DNA of 64,000 nucleotides from Bradyrhizobium sediminis (lineage in GTDB: Bacteria; Pseudomonadota; Alphaproteobacteria; Rhizobiales; Xanthobacteraceae). This document shows, piece after piece, positions 34,525 through 42,743 of this stretch. Every line of letters starts with the position of its first letter. Position 1 is the first letter of the stretch. The stretch lies in contig NZ_CP076135.1 in NCBI RefSeq assembly GCF_018736105.1, positions 1,052,001 through 1,116,000 on the forward strand. The letters are read 5' to 3'. Position numbers and translations under genes: made by a program. The notes under the pieces are model-generated. The model did not search any database, was not told where the DNA came from, and saw nothing but the letters and a program-made list of their open reading frames with translations.

Positions 34525-35265
34525 ATGATCATCCGGCAATTCCTGCACCATGAGCCCGTCGGCATCTCCTATCTGTTCGGCTGCGGCGGACGCGCGGCCG
34601 GTGCGGTCGTCGATCCCGTCGGCGAGGTCGAGCCCTACCTGCGTGCTGCAGAGACCGCCGGGATGCGCATCCTCTTTGTCATCGACACCCACGTTCATGC
34701 CGACCATCTCTCGGTGGGGCGGCAACTCGCCGAGGCGGCCGGTGCGGAATATGTGCTCGGGGCGCGCGCGGAAGTTTCATTTCCGTTCAGGGCAGCGCGC
34801 GACGGAGAGGAGCTTCCGCTCGGCAACGTCATTGCGAAAGTGCTGCACACGCCGGGCCACACCCCGGAACACATCTGTATTCTCGTGAGCGATCGCACCC
34901 GGGCCGACGAGCCCTGGTTCGTGCTGACCGGACACACTTTGATGGTCGGCGACCTCGGCCGCACGGAACTCGCCGTCAGCGCCGAGCAGGGCGCAAAGGA
35001 CCTGTTCCACAGCGTGGGACGGCTGAAGGCATTGCCGGACTATGTTGAGGTTCTGCCCGGCGCCTATGCCGGCTCGGTGTGCGGCCGGCGTCTGAGCGGC
35101 AAGCCCTGGTCGACCATCGGCTTCGAGCGACGCTACAACGAGGCGTTCAGGATCGGAGAGCAGGCCGAGTTCATCCGTTTCATGCTCGCCGAGATTCCGC
35201 CGGCTCCGCAAAAGGCGGCCGCGCTGAGGGCAGCGAATTCCGGTGCAACGGCCGCGGCAGCCTGA
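34525..35265 (+). CDS. MBL-fold hydrolase, persulfide dioxygenase (ETHE1)-like
   Basis: A 246-residue metallo-beta-lactamase fold protein. The metal motif is DTHVHADHLS (H56, H58, D60, H61), then H112 in TPGHTPEH and D143 in VGDLGRTEL. In ETHE1 one His of the first motif, a His like H112 and an Asp like D143 bind iron. SVCGRRLSGKPWSTIGFERR is typical of ETHE1/BLH-type relatives. Where many members have PGHGAGS, this one has PGAYAGS (Tyr181). AGGAG lies eight bases before the chosen ATG. It should turn glutathione persulfide into sulfite and glutathione, which fits the rhodanese and desulfurase neighbours. It leads the rightward operon; the MFS gene starts three bases after its stop. Confidence 0.9.
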   Translation: MIIRQFLHHEPVGISYLFGCGGRAAGAVVDPVGEVEPYLRAAETAGMRILFVIDTHVHADHLSVGRQLAEAAGAEYVLGARAEVSFPFRAARDGEELPLGNVIAKVLHTPGHTPEHICILVSDRTRADEPWFVLTGHTLMVGDLGRTELAVSAEQGAKDLFHSVGRLKALPDYVEVLPGAYAGSVCGRRLSGKPWSTIGFERRYNEAFRIGEQAEFIRFMLAEIPPAPQKAAALRAANSGATAAAA

Positions 35266-35268
35266 CCG

Positions 35269-36570
35269 ATGAGCGAATCGCCATCGAGTTCACAGCCGAC
35301 GGGCTCGCGTGTCAGGCTCGGGCTCAAGGAGAATTGGCGGCAGTTTGCGCTGCTCATCCTGATCAATGCCTTTGTCGGCGGCATGGTCGGGATCGAACGA
35401 ACGGTCGTGCCGCTGATCGGATCGGAAGAGTTCGGCATTGCCTCGACGACGATCGTGGTATCCTTCATCGTCAGCTTCGGCGTGATCAAGGCCCTTGCCA
35501 ATCTCGTTTCCGGGCAGCTCGCCGATAACTGGGGCCGCAAGCGTGTCCTCATCCTCGGCTGGCTGGTCGGGCTGCCCGTTCCTTTCATGATCATGTGGGC
35601 CCCGAGTTGGGGATGGATCATTGCGGCCAATGCGCTGCTCGGCATCAATCAGGGGCTTGCCTGGTCGATGACGGTGATCATGAAGGTCGATCTGGTCGGG
35701 CCGAAGTCGCGCGGCCTTGCGGTCGGCCTCAACGAGTTCGCCGGCTATCTCGCCGTAGGTGTCACGGCGTTCCTCACCGGCTATCTCGCCTCCCGATACG
35801 GTCTTCGGCCGGTGCCGATCTATCTCGGTATCGGCTATGCGGTCCTGGGGGCCTTGCTGTCGATCGCGCTGGTCCGCGACACGCGTGAACACGTTCGGCT
35901 CGAAGCCGCCGGGTCTTCAAAGCCACCGACTTCGATGAGCTTTCGTGAAATCTTCGTCCTCACCTCGTTCCGGGACCGCAATCTCTTCGCCGCGTCGCAG
36001 GCCGGTCTCGTCAATAACCTCAACGACGGCATGAGCTGGGGCATCTTCCCGCTGTTCTTTGCCTCCTTCGGCCTCGGCGTCGAGCGCATCGGCGTTCTGA
36101 AGGCGATCTATCCCGCGACATGGGGAATCCTGCAGGTCGCCACCGGTCCCTTGAGCGATCGCTGGGGCCGCAAGGGCCTGATCGTCGCCGGCATGTGGAT
36201 CCAGTCAGCCGGCCTGTTCCTCACCGCCGCGACGTGCCAATACCAATGGTGGCTGGTCGGCAGCCTTCTGCTCGGACTCGGAACGGCGATGGTCTACCCG
36301 AGCCTGATTGCGGCCGTCTCCGACGCCTCGCATCCGACGTGGCGGGCGCGCTCGCTCAGCGTCTACCGCTTTTGGCGCGACCTCGGCTATGCCATCGGCG
36401 CGCTCTCGGCGGGTATCATCGCCGATATTTTCGGGATGGCGTGGGCGATCGGGGCAATCGCCGCACTGACGTTTCTTTCCGGTGTCGTCGTGGCCGTGCT
36501 GATGCGCGAGCGTGCGAGCCTCTCTCTTGATCTTGCGCAAGATCCAAAACCCCTCGGTCAATTAAAATAG
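35269..36570 (+). CDS. MFS transporter
   Basis: A 433-residue major facilitator with about twelve helices. The loop motif GQLADNWGRKRVLILG (after helix 2) and its counterpart TGPLSDRWGRKGLIVAG (after helix 8) are classic MFS signatures. A long central loop (about 205-235) separates the halves. It starts three bases after the persulfide-dioxygenase-like gene, so it is co-transcribed. The substrate is unknown. Context suggests export of a sulfur compound such as sulfite, or import of a sulfur source. Confidence 0.93.
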   Translation: MSESPSSSQPTGSRVRLGLKENWRQFALLILINAFVGGMVGIERTVVPLIGSEEFGIASTTIVVSFIVSFGVIKALANLVSGQLADNWGRKRVLILGWLVGLPVPFMIMWAPSWGWIIAANALLGINQGLAWSMTVIMKVDLVGPKSRGLAVGLNEFAGYLAVGVTAFLTGYLASRYGLRPVPIYLGIGYAVLGALLSIALVRDTREHVRLEAAGSSKPPTSMSFREIFVLTSFRDRNLFAASQAGLVNNLNDGMSWGIFPLFFASFGLGVERIGVLKAIYPATWGILQVATGPLSDRWGRKGLIVAGMWIQSAGLFLTAATCQYQWWLVGSLLLGLGTAMVYPSLIAAVSDASHPTWRARSLSVYRFWRDLGYAIGALSAGIIADIFGMAWAIGAIAALTFLSGVVVAVLMRERASLSLDLAQDPKPLGQLK

Positions 36571-36602
36571 CAATTTAATGACTGCAAAGATGGAGGCAAC
36601 CA

Positions 36603-36968
36603 ATGCCAAAAGCTTTGACCAAGATCGTCGCCTCAGCGGGGGCCGCTCTCGCGCTTTTATCCAGCGCGGCATGGGCGCAGACGTCCTCGGACGCCGACAG
36701 ATACGCCTATGGGCCGCATATGATGTGGTGGGGTGGAGGAGGGTACGCCATGATACTCGGTCCGCTGTTCATGATCCTCGTACTTACGGCGTTGATCGCT
36801 GCCGTAGTCCTGCTCGCACGCTGGGCCGGTGGCCCATGGCAGGGAACAATCCCGCCGCATTACATGCCGCCGGGTCGCTCCGCCCTCGACATTCTCAAGG
36901 AGCGCTTTGCGCGGGGCGAGATCGATAAGGAGGAGTTCGAGCAGCGGCGGCGCGTGCTCGGCGATTGA
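36603..36968 (+). CDS. SHOCT-domain membrane protein
   Basis: A 121-residue protein. A signal peptide (MPKALTKIVASAGAALALLS to AWAQ) is followed by a Trp/Gly/Met-rich patch (HMMWWGGGG), one membrane helix (MILGPLFMILVLTALIAAVV) and a C-terminal SHOCT motif (ALDILKERFARGEIDKEEFEQRRRVL). SHOCT tails mediate oligomerisation. The Met/Trp-rich segment outside the helix resembles those of small proteins next to metal or sulfur oxidation genes. GGAGG lies before the ATG. It lies in the cluster's rightward run. Confidence 0.88.
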   Translation: MPKALTKIVASAGAALALLSSAAWAQTSSDADRYAYGPHMMWWGGGGYAMILGPLFMILVLTALIAAVVLLARWAGGPWQGTIPPHYMPPGRSALDILKERFARGEIDKEEFEQRRRVLGD

Positions 36969-37042
36969 GCTGCCCGCATTGGACGATCGGCTGATGCGGA
37001 AACCGCATGCCGACCGGGCTTGCTCGATAGAGAGAAGGAAGG

Positions 37043-37402
37043 ATGCCTGTGCAGATCCTGTTCATCCTGAATGACCCGCCCTACGGTACCGAACGGGTCT
37101 ACAATGGCCTGCGGCTGGCGCAGGCGCTGCTCAAGAGCGATCCACAGGCGAGCGTGATCGTGTTCCTCATGGCGGACGCGGTCGTTGCCGGCAAGGCGGG
37201 CCAGAAGACGCCGGACGGCTACTACAATGTCGAACGAATGCTGAAGCGCTTGCTCGCCGGCAGCGGCAAGGTGCTTCTGTGCGGCACCTGCATGGATGCG
37301 CGCGGCCTCGAAGAATCTGCCGTCGTGCCGGGCGCGCGCCGGAGCACCATGGATGAACTCGCGGCGGAAACGATCGCGGCTGACAAGGTTCTGGTGTTTT
37401 GA
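37043..37402 (+). CDS. DsrE/DsrF-like sulfur-carrier protein
   Basis: A 119-residue DsrE-like protein. It starts MPVQILFILNDPPYGTERVY with the family Y-G-x-E/T-R-x-x-N-G-L-R-L-A motif. The likely persulfide cysteines are C80 and C83 in VLLCGTCMDARGL. DsrE-type proteins carry sulfur between rhodanese, TusA and desulfurase partners. Its stop overlaps the start of the desulfurase gene (TTGA), so the two are made together, a strong hint that they work as a pair. Confidence 0.92.
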   Translation: MPVQILFILNDPPYGTERVYNGLRLAQALLKSDPQASVIVFLMADAVVAGKAGQKTPDGYYNVERMLKRLLAGSGKVLLCGTCMDARGLEESAVVPGARRSTMDELAAETIAADKVLVF

Positions 37403-38520
37403 CCGCGCAACGCATCTATCTCGACTACAACGCCAGCACGCCGATCGATCCGGCAGTCTCCGCTGCAATGATGCCGTTTCTGGCGGATCATTTCGGTAAC
37501 CCGTCGAGCGGGCATTGGGCCGCCGCGCCGGCGAAAGCCGCGCTTGAAAGGGCGCGTGGGCAAATTGCGGCCCTGCTCGGCTGTGAGGATGATGAAGTCG
37601 TCTTCACCAGCGGCGGCAGCGAGGCCAACAACCTCGCGCTCAAAGGCGTGTTTTTTGCACGGCGCAGCGGTGGCGATCACATCATCACTACCAGGATCGA
37701 ACACCCGGCTATCATCGAACCGTGCCGCTTTCTCGAACGCCTGGGCGCGCGGATAACCTATCTGCCGGTAGATGGATTCGGGCGCGTCGATCCCGATGAC
37801 CTGCGCCGGGCCATCACGCCGCGCACCATCCTCGTCAGCATCATGCACGCCAACAACGAGGTGGGCACCATCCAGCCGATTGAGGAGTGCGCGCGCATCG
37901 CCCGCGATCATGGCATCCTGCTTCATACCGACGCCGCCCAATCGGTCGGCAAGATGGCGACAGACGTGAACGGGCTCGGCGTCGACCTGCTCTCGGTCGC
38001 CGGGCATAAGCTCTACGCCCCCAAGGGAGTCGGTGCCCTGTTCGTTCGCCGTGGCGTTCTGATCGAGCCGCTCATTCACGGGGCCGGACACGAGAGCGGG
38101 CGGCGCGCCGGGACCGAGAGCGCGTTGCTGGCGGTCGGTCTCGGCAAGGCTTGCGAGCTGGCGCGCGATCTCTCGCCGATGGATCGGGTGCGCGCCTTGC
38201 GCGACCATTTCTGGCGCGAACTGCAGTCACGGTTCGGCAATCGCATCGCTCTGAACGGACACCTTTCGCATCGCCTGCCGAACACGCTCAATGTTTCCTT
38301 CATCGGCCGCGCCGGTGGCGAGATATTGGAACGGCTGGACGGCGTCGCCGCCTCGACGGGCTCGGCGTGCCATTCGGGCCGCATCGAACTGTCGCCCGTC
38401 CTTGCGGCGATGTGCGTCGCGCCCGAAGTGGGCATGGGGGCCATCCGCTTCAGCCTCGGGCGCGGAACCACGCGCGAGGAAATCGACGCGGTCGCCGAAC
38501 GCCTGAGTGGCGCCCTCTGA
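37399..38520 (+). CDS. NifS/IscS-like cysteine desulfurase
   Basis: A 373-residue class V PLP enzyme that takes sulfur from cysteine as a persulfide. Seen: YLDYNASTPIDP start, TSGGSEANNLALKG, HANNEVGTIQP, DAAQSVGK (PLP contacts), the Schiff-base Lys204 in SVAGHKLYAPKG and the sulfur-carrying Cys324 in STGSACHSG. It is not part of an isc or suf operon; no scaffold gene is near. The start is TTG at 37399, overlapping the TGA of the DsrE-like gene, so translation is coupled. It probably hands persulfide to that DsrE protein. Confidence 0.93.
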   Translation: MTAQRIYLDYNASTPIDPAVSAAMMPFLADHFGNPSSGHWAAAPAKAALERARGQIAALLGCEDDEVVFTSGGSEANNLALKGVFFARRSGGDHIITTRIEHPAIIEPCRFLERLGARITYLPVDGFGRVDPDDLRRAITPRTILVSIMHANNEVGTIQPIEECARIARDHGILLHTDAAQSVGKMATDVNGLGVDLLSVAGHKLYAPKGVGALFVRRGVLIEPLIHGAGHESGRRAGTESALLAVGLGKACELARDLSPMDRVRALRDHFWRELQSRFGNRIALNGHLSHRLPNTLNVSFIGRAGGEILERLDGVAASTGSACHSGRIELSPVLAAMCVAPEVGMGAIRFSLGRGTTREEIDAVAERLSGAL

Positions 38521-38687
38521 CCTGTATCGCTATGGGGCGGATCGAGGGAGACTTTGAAGAAGGCGTTGCCATGTCAGGCCTTCCGGAGTCGACGCCGGCG
38601 GCAGCCGTTGTTAGAACATCATTGATGTCTGTCGCAGCGAGCGCGGCCTGTTGTCGGGATGAGTGGTGATGCGTTCGAGCCTGCCCA

Positions 38688-39779
38688 ATGCTTGAGGTCG
38701 ACGGTTTCTTCCGGCCAGCCGCCGTCACATTGGCGCTGCTGACCGCGTTCCTGCTGCTGCGCGACGCAAGGTCCGATTTGCGGGCGCGCTTGGGCGCGCT
38801 GTTTGCGATCGGGACCGCCGCCTACATGTCGTGCTCGGGCGCTCTTGGGGGCTGGGGTGTCGGCTCGTTGCTGCTGCCGCTATGCATCGGCAACAGCGTG
38901 TTTTTCTGGTGGTTCGCGCTGGCGCTGCTCGAGGACGACTTTCGCCTCGAGGCGCTCCATGCCGGTGTCCTGATAGCCGTGCTGGCCTTGGGTTTCGCCC
39001 GTTTCGGATCCCGCCTTCTTGAATACGCCGCGCTTGGGCAGGCGCTCGCTATCGTCCATAACCTCATCATTCTGACCCTCGACGCTCACATATTACTGCT
39101 GGCCTGGCGCGGCTATGACAACGACCTCTCGGAGAGCCGGAGGCGGTTCAGGCTGCTTTTTCTGATCGGTGGAACTCTGGCGGCTGTCGGGATTGCGGTG
39201 GCCGAGGTCGCCCTTGCCGGGCGGCCTGCCGAGGCCTGGATGCTGGCGCTGCAATCCGTATTTGTTTCGATCCTCGCGGCAGCGGCGGCGGCATGGTTGC
39301 TCAGCGCGTCCACATCGCGCCTGGCGTTTCAAAGCATGACGGCTGCCAGACAGGCAGAATCCGTTCCGGTTCTGGATCGCCAGAGGCTGATTGATGAAAC
39401 CCTTGCCGCGGCCCTGGAGCGTGCCATCAATATCGACAAGCTGTATCTCGAGCAGGGTTTGACGATCGCCGCGCTGGCCAGGAGATTGGGGGTGCCGGAG
39501 CATCGTCTGCGCAAACACATCAACGAGGCGCTCGGCCACAGCAATTTCAACGCTTACGTTAACCGGCATCGCATTGCCGCCGCCAAAGCCGTCTTGCGCG
39601 ACCCCCAGCTGGCGCATTTGCCGGTGCTCACCATCGCGCTCGACTCCGGCTTTGCCTCGCTGCCTCCCTTCAATCGCGCCTTCCGTGCCGAAACCGGTCA
39701 GTCCGCAACGGCCTACCGAAGCATCGCGCTGGCGGAGGCGCGCGGCATCAAAGGGCAAGTCGAATCTGAAAAAAGCTAG
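38688..39779 (+). CDS. membrane AraC-family regulator
   Basis: A 363-residue protein with about seven helices in residues 1-205 (for example VGSLLLPLCIGNSVFFWWFA and LLLAWRG). A C-terminal AraC HTH domain (about 265-355) has LTIAALARRLGVPEHRLRKH and SGFASLPPFNRAFRAETGQS. This membrane-sensor build is known from a branch of AraC proteins that detect ligands at the envelope. It is 167 bases after the desulfurase gene, so it may have its own promoter. The targets are likely the hydroxylase and methyltransferase genes that follow. Confidence 0.88.
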   Translation: MLEVDGFFRPAAVTLALLTAFLLLRDARSDLRARLGALFAIGTAAYMSCSGALGGWGVGSLLLPLCIGNSVFFWWFALALLEDDFRLEALHAGVLIAVLALGFARFGSRLLEYAALGQALAIVHNLIILTLDAHILLLAWRGYDNDLSESRRRFRLLFLIGGTLAAVGIAVAEVALAGRPAEAWMLALQSVFVSILAAAAAAWLLSASTSRLAFQSMTAARQAESVPVLDRQRLIDETLAAALERAINIDKLYLEQGLTIAALARRLGVPEHRLRKHINEALGHSNFNAYVNRHRIAAAKAVLRDPQLAHLPVLTIALDSGFASLPPFNRAFRAETGQSATAYRSIALAEARGIKGQVESEKS

Positions 39780-39892
39780 CCGATTTCGAAATCGACCGCA
39801 TTTGGCCAGAATTCGAGCGGACGGGCTGGGGTTTAGCGGCTAGTTCCGGCGGCGGTTCTCGTGGAGGACCAACGCAAGGAGAGTTCCGCCCC

Positions 39893-40783
39893 ATGACGCA
39901 ATTCGCATCGATCCTCGCTGAATTCCGCCAAATCTGGCCATATATTTTTGCCGGCGACCTCGCCCGCTATCTGATCGGTGCCGGCTCCGTATTCCTTCTC
40001 ATCTGGGTGCTCTTCCGGTCGCGACTGGCAGCCCGGAAGATCCGGGGAAGTACCCCGCCGGCCGGTCAGATCTGGCGGGAGATCGGTCATTCGCTCGTGA
40101 CGGTCTGCATCTTCGCGACTGTCGGGACATCGATCGGGATCGGGACGATGCATGGCGTATTTCAGGTCTACACCGACGTTTCCCTTTTTGGCTGGCCTTA
40201 CTTCGTTGGCAGCGTCGTTGCCATGATCGTGGTGCAGGATGCCTATTTCTACTGGGTGCATCGGCTGATGCACCGCGTGCCGCTGCTGTGGAGAGTGCAT
40301 GCCACTCACCATCGCTCGCACAATCCGACCCCGTGGACGGCCTACGCGTTCGATCCGGGCGAAGCCCTGATCCACGCGCTGTTCATGCCGATGTTCGTCG
40401 CAATCGTCCCGATGCACGTCGGCGGCCTGTTCGCATTCACGGCCCACATGATGCTGCGCAATGCCATCGGTCATTGCGGCTACGAGCTGTTTCCGAAGGG
40501 CTGGGCGGATCGTCCGATACTGGGGCTCGTGACGATGGTCACCCACCACGACATGCACCACGAGCACGCGCCACGGAATTTCGGGCTATACTTTACGTGG
40601 TGGGATCGATTGATGGGAACCGAGCATCCGGAATACCGGGCGCGCACCAAATTGATGACCCCGGACAATGGGATGCCTGATAGCCTCACCTACGCCCCAC
40701 AGGTCGGAGCGGAAAGCCGAGCCGGGGAATCGCTTGAGGCCATCGCCCTGGCGGGCTGGAGAGCGAATGAGGAACGACGATGA
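39893..40783 (+). CDS. sterol desaturase/fatty acid hydroxylase family protein
   Basis: A 296-residue di-iron membrane enzyme. It has helices at about 25-42, 65-85 and 105-125, then the three His boxes: HRLMH, HATHHRSH and HHDMHH, the last in THHDMHHEHAPRNFGLYFTW. These bind two irons and hydroxylate or desaturate a lipid. The substrate could be a fatty acid, carotenoid or hopanoid. It overlaps the methyltransferase gene by four bases (ATGA), so the two are coupled. Confidence 0.92.
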   Translation: MTQFASILAEFRQIWPYIFAGDLARYLIGAGSVFLLIWVLFRSRLAARKIRGSTPPAGQIWREIGHSLVTVCIFATVGTSIGIGTMHGVFQVYTDVSLFGWPYFVGSVVAMIVVQDAYFYWVHRLMHRVPLLWRVHATHHRSHNPTPWTAYAFDPGEALIHALFMPMFVAIVPMHVGGLFAFTAHMMLRNAIGHCGYELFPKGWADRPILGLVTMVTHHDMHHEHAPRNFGLYFTWWDRLMGTEHPEYRARTKLMTPDNGMPDSLTYAPQVGAESRAGESLEAIALAGWRANEERR

Positions 40784-41430
40784 ATTTCTATGAGCGCTGG
40801 ATACTGCCGCCCATTCTCGATCTGGTGATGCGACAGAAGCACCTCACGAAATATCGCCGCGAGGTAATCGCCGCCGCCCGTGGACGCGTGCTCGAAATCG
40901 GCGTCGGCTCGGGACTGAATCTGCCGCTGTATGGCAAGCAGGTGGAGCTGGTCTACGGGCTCGATCCTTCGGCCAGACTGCTGGCAATCGCGCGCCGGCG
41001 TGCCGCGGCATCGGCGGTGCCCGTTGACCTCCTGCTGGGCTCTGCGACCGCGATCCCGCTTGCGGATGACAGCATCGATACCATTGTGATGACATGGACG
41101 CTTTGCTCGATCCCGGATCCGCTGGCTGCGTTGCGCGAGATGCGCAGGGTACTCAAGCCCGATGGCACTCTCTGCTTTGTCGAGCACGGACTGTCGCCCG
41201 AGCCGGGCATCGAACTCTGGCAGCACCGGATCACGCCGGCCTGGCGCCGCATCGCAGGCGGTTGCCATCTGGACCGCAAGATCGACGAACTCGTCCGTGT
41301 CGCCGGCTTCGATCTGACCAGCCTGCAGGCGGAATACGCGCCAGGGCCCCGCACCATGTCCTACATGTATGAAGGGTGCGCCTGCCGCAGTCATTCCGGC
41401 GGCATCGGCTCGCCCCTATCAGCCGATTGA
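40780..41430 (+). CDS. class I SAM-dependent methyltransferase
   Basis: A 216-residue enzyme. The SAM motif is GRVLEIGVGSGLNLPLY, followed by VYGLDPSARLLAIARRRAAA, DSIDTIVMTWTLCSIPDPLA and LREMRRVLKPDGTLCFVEHG. The start MNFYERWILPPILDLVMRQK and the H-G-L-S-P tail are those of the COG2226-type phospholipid or quinone methyltransferase relatives. It overlaps the hydroxylase gene, so the two may act on the same lipid. Confidence 0.9.
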   Translation: MNFYERWILPPILDLVMRQKHLTKYRREVIAAARGRVLEIGVGSGLNLPLYGKQVELVYGLDPSARLLAIARRRAAASAVPVDLLLGSATAIPLADDSIDTIVMTWTLCSIPDPLAALREMRRVLKPDGTLCFVEHGLSPEPGIELWQHRITPAWRRIAGGCHLDRKIDELVRVAGFDLTSLQAEYAPGPRTMSYMYEGCACRSHSGGIGSPLSAD

Positions 41431-41567
41431 TGAGGACCCCCGTTACCTGCCGAACCTTGCCGGAGACGCGATCAACGCCCCGATAATGTTGTGGCCGCGC
41501 CCCGCGTACCGGTTGAGCCGATGCCGATCCGCCGCTAGCGTGGTCGGTGATCGGGCTGGCGGGGAAC

Positions 41568-42743
41568 ATGGCTGAGGACCTACCGAACATCGGCGCCGGC
41601 GAGGCGGTATCGAAACCTGCGCCGCAGGCGGACGAACCCGACCTGCCATTGCTGCGCATCGACGCGGTGGTGAAGAAGTTCGGCGGCTTCCGCGCGGTGG
41701 ACCGGGTCTCGCTCGATATCAGGGCCGGTGAATTTTTCGCGCTGCTCGGCCCATCAGGCTGCGGCAAGACCACGCTGCTGCGGATGATCGCCGGTTTCGA
41801 GACGCCGGACGAGGGCCGGATTTTGCTCGACGGCATGGACATCGCGCAGGTTCTGCCGCATCAGCGGCCGGTCAACATGATGTTCCAGAACTACGCGCTG
41901 TTTCCGCATCTTTCCGTGCGCGACAATATCGCGTTCGGACTGAAGCGCGCCGGCATGGCGCGCGCCGCGATCGATGCCCGCGTCGCCGAGATGATTGCGC
42001 TGGTCAAGCTCGAGGGCCTCGAGAAGCGCAAGCCCGACCAGCTTTCCGGCGGCCAGAAGCAGCGCGTGGCGCTGGCGCGCTCGCTGGCGCGCCGCCCGCA
42101 GATCCTGCTGCTCGACGAGCCGCTGGCCGCGCTCGACAAGAAGCTGCGCGAGAGCACCCAGCTCGAATTGATGGATCTGCAGCGGCGGCTCGGCATGACC
42201 TTCATCATCGTCACCCACGACCAGGAAGAGGCGATGACGGTGGCGAGCCGGATCGGCGTGATGGATCACGGCAGGCTCGAACAGGTGGCGACGCCGCGCG
42301 AACTTTACGAGGCTCCCAACTCGCGCTGGATCGCCGAGTTCGTCGGCGACGTCAATCTGTTCGAGGGGCAGGTGGCGTCGAACGAGGGAAATCGCCTGGC
42401 GATTTCGACGCGGGACGCCGGAACCATCACGGTCGCCGGGCCGCGCCAGCCGGTCACGAAAGCCAATGTCAGCGTTGCGATCCGCCCCGAGAAGGTCAAG
42501 CTGTCGCGCCGCGGCCCGGTGCCGGATGCGGACCATGCCCATGCCATCAACCGGCTCGAAGGCGTCGTGACCGATGTCGGTTATCTCGGCGGCTTCACCA
42601 CCTACAAGGTGAAGCTCGACTCCGGCGCGGTGCTGCGTTCGTCGATGGCGAACACGGCGCGGATCGATATCGACGCCTATGGCCCGAGCCAGCGCGTGGT
42701 GGCGTGGTTCACGCCCGACGATTGCGTGGTGCTGGAGCAATGA
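41568..42743 (+). CDS. potG: polyamine-type ABC transporter ATP-binding protein
   Basis: A 391-residue ATPase. Walker A GPSGCGKTTLLRMIAG, Q-loop QNYALFPHLSVRDNIAFGLK, signature LSGGQKQRVALARSLARRP, Walker B ILLLDEPLAALD, His switch VTHDQEEAM. A C-terminal TOBE domain (about 290-390) follows. The LRESTQLELMDLQRRLGMTF and NSRWIAEFVGDVNLFEG stretches are those of the PotA/PotG branch. I use the ATG at 41568 after GGGGA. It overlaps the permease gene by four bases. The substrate-binding protein gene (potF type) is not in the window. Confidence 0.92.
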   Translation: MAEDLPNIGAGEAVSKPAPQADEPDLPLLRIDAVVKKFGGFRAVDRVSLDIRAGEFFALLGPSGCGKTTLLRMIAGFETPDEGRILLDGMDIAQVLPHQRPVNMMFQNYALFPHLSVRDNIAFGLKRAGMARAAIDARVAEMIALVKLEGLEKRKPDQLSGGQKQRVALARSLARRPQILLLDEPLAALDKKLRESTQLELMDLQRRLGMTFIIVTHDQEEAMTVASRIGVMDHGRLEQVATPRELYEAPNSRWIAEFVGDVNLFEGQVASNEGNRLAISTRDAGTITVAGPRQPVTKANVSVAIRPEKVKLSRRGPVPDADHAHAINRLEGVVTDVGYLGGFTTYKVKLDSGAVLRSSMANTARIDIDAYGPSQRVVAWFTPDDCVVLEQ

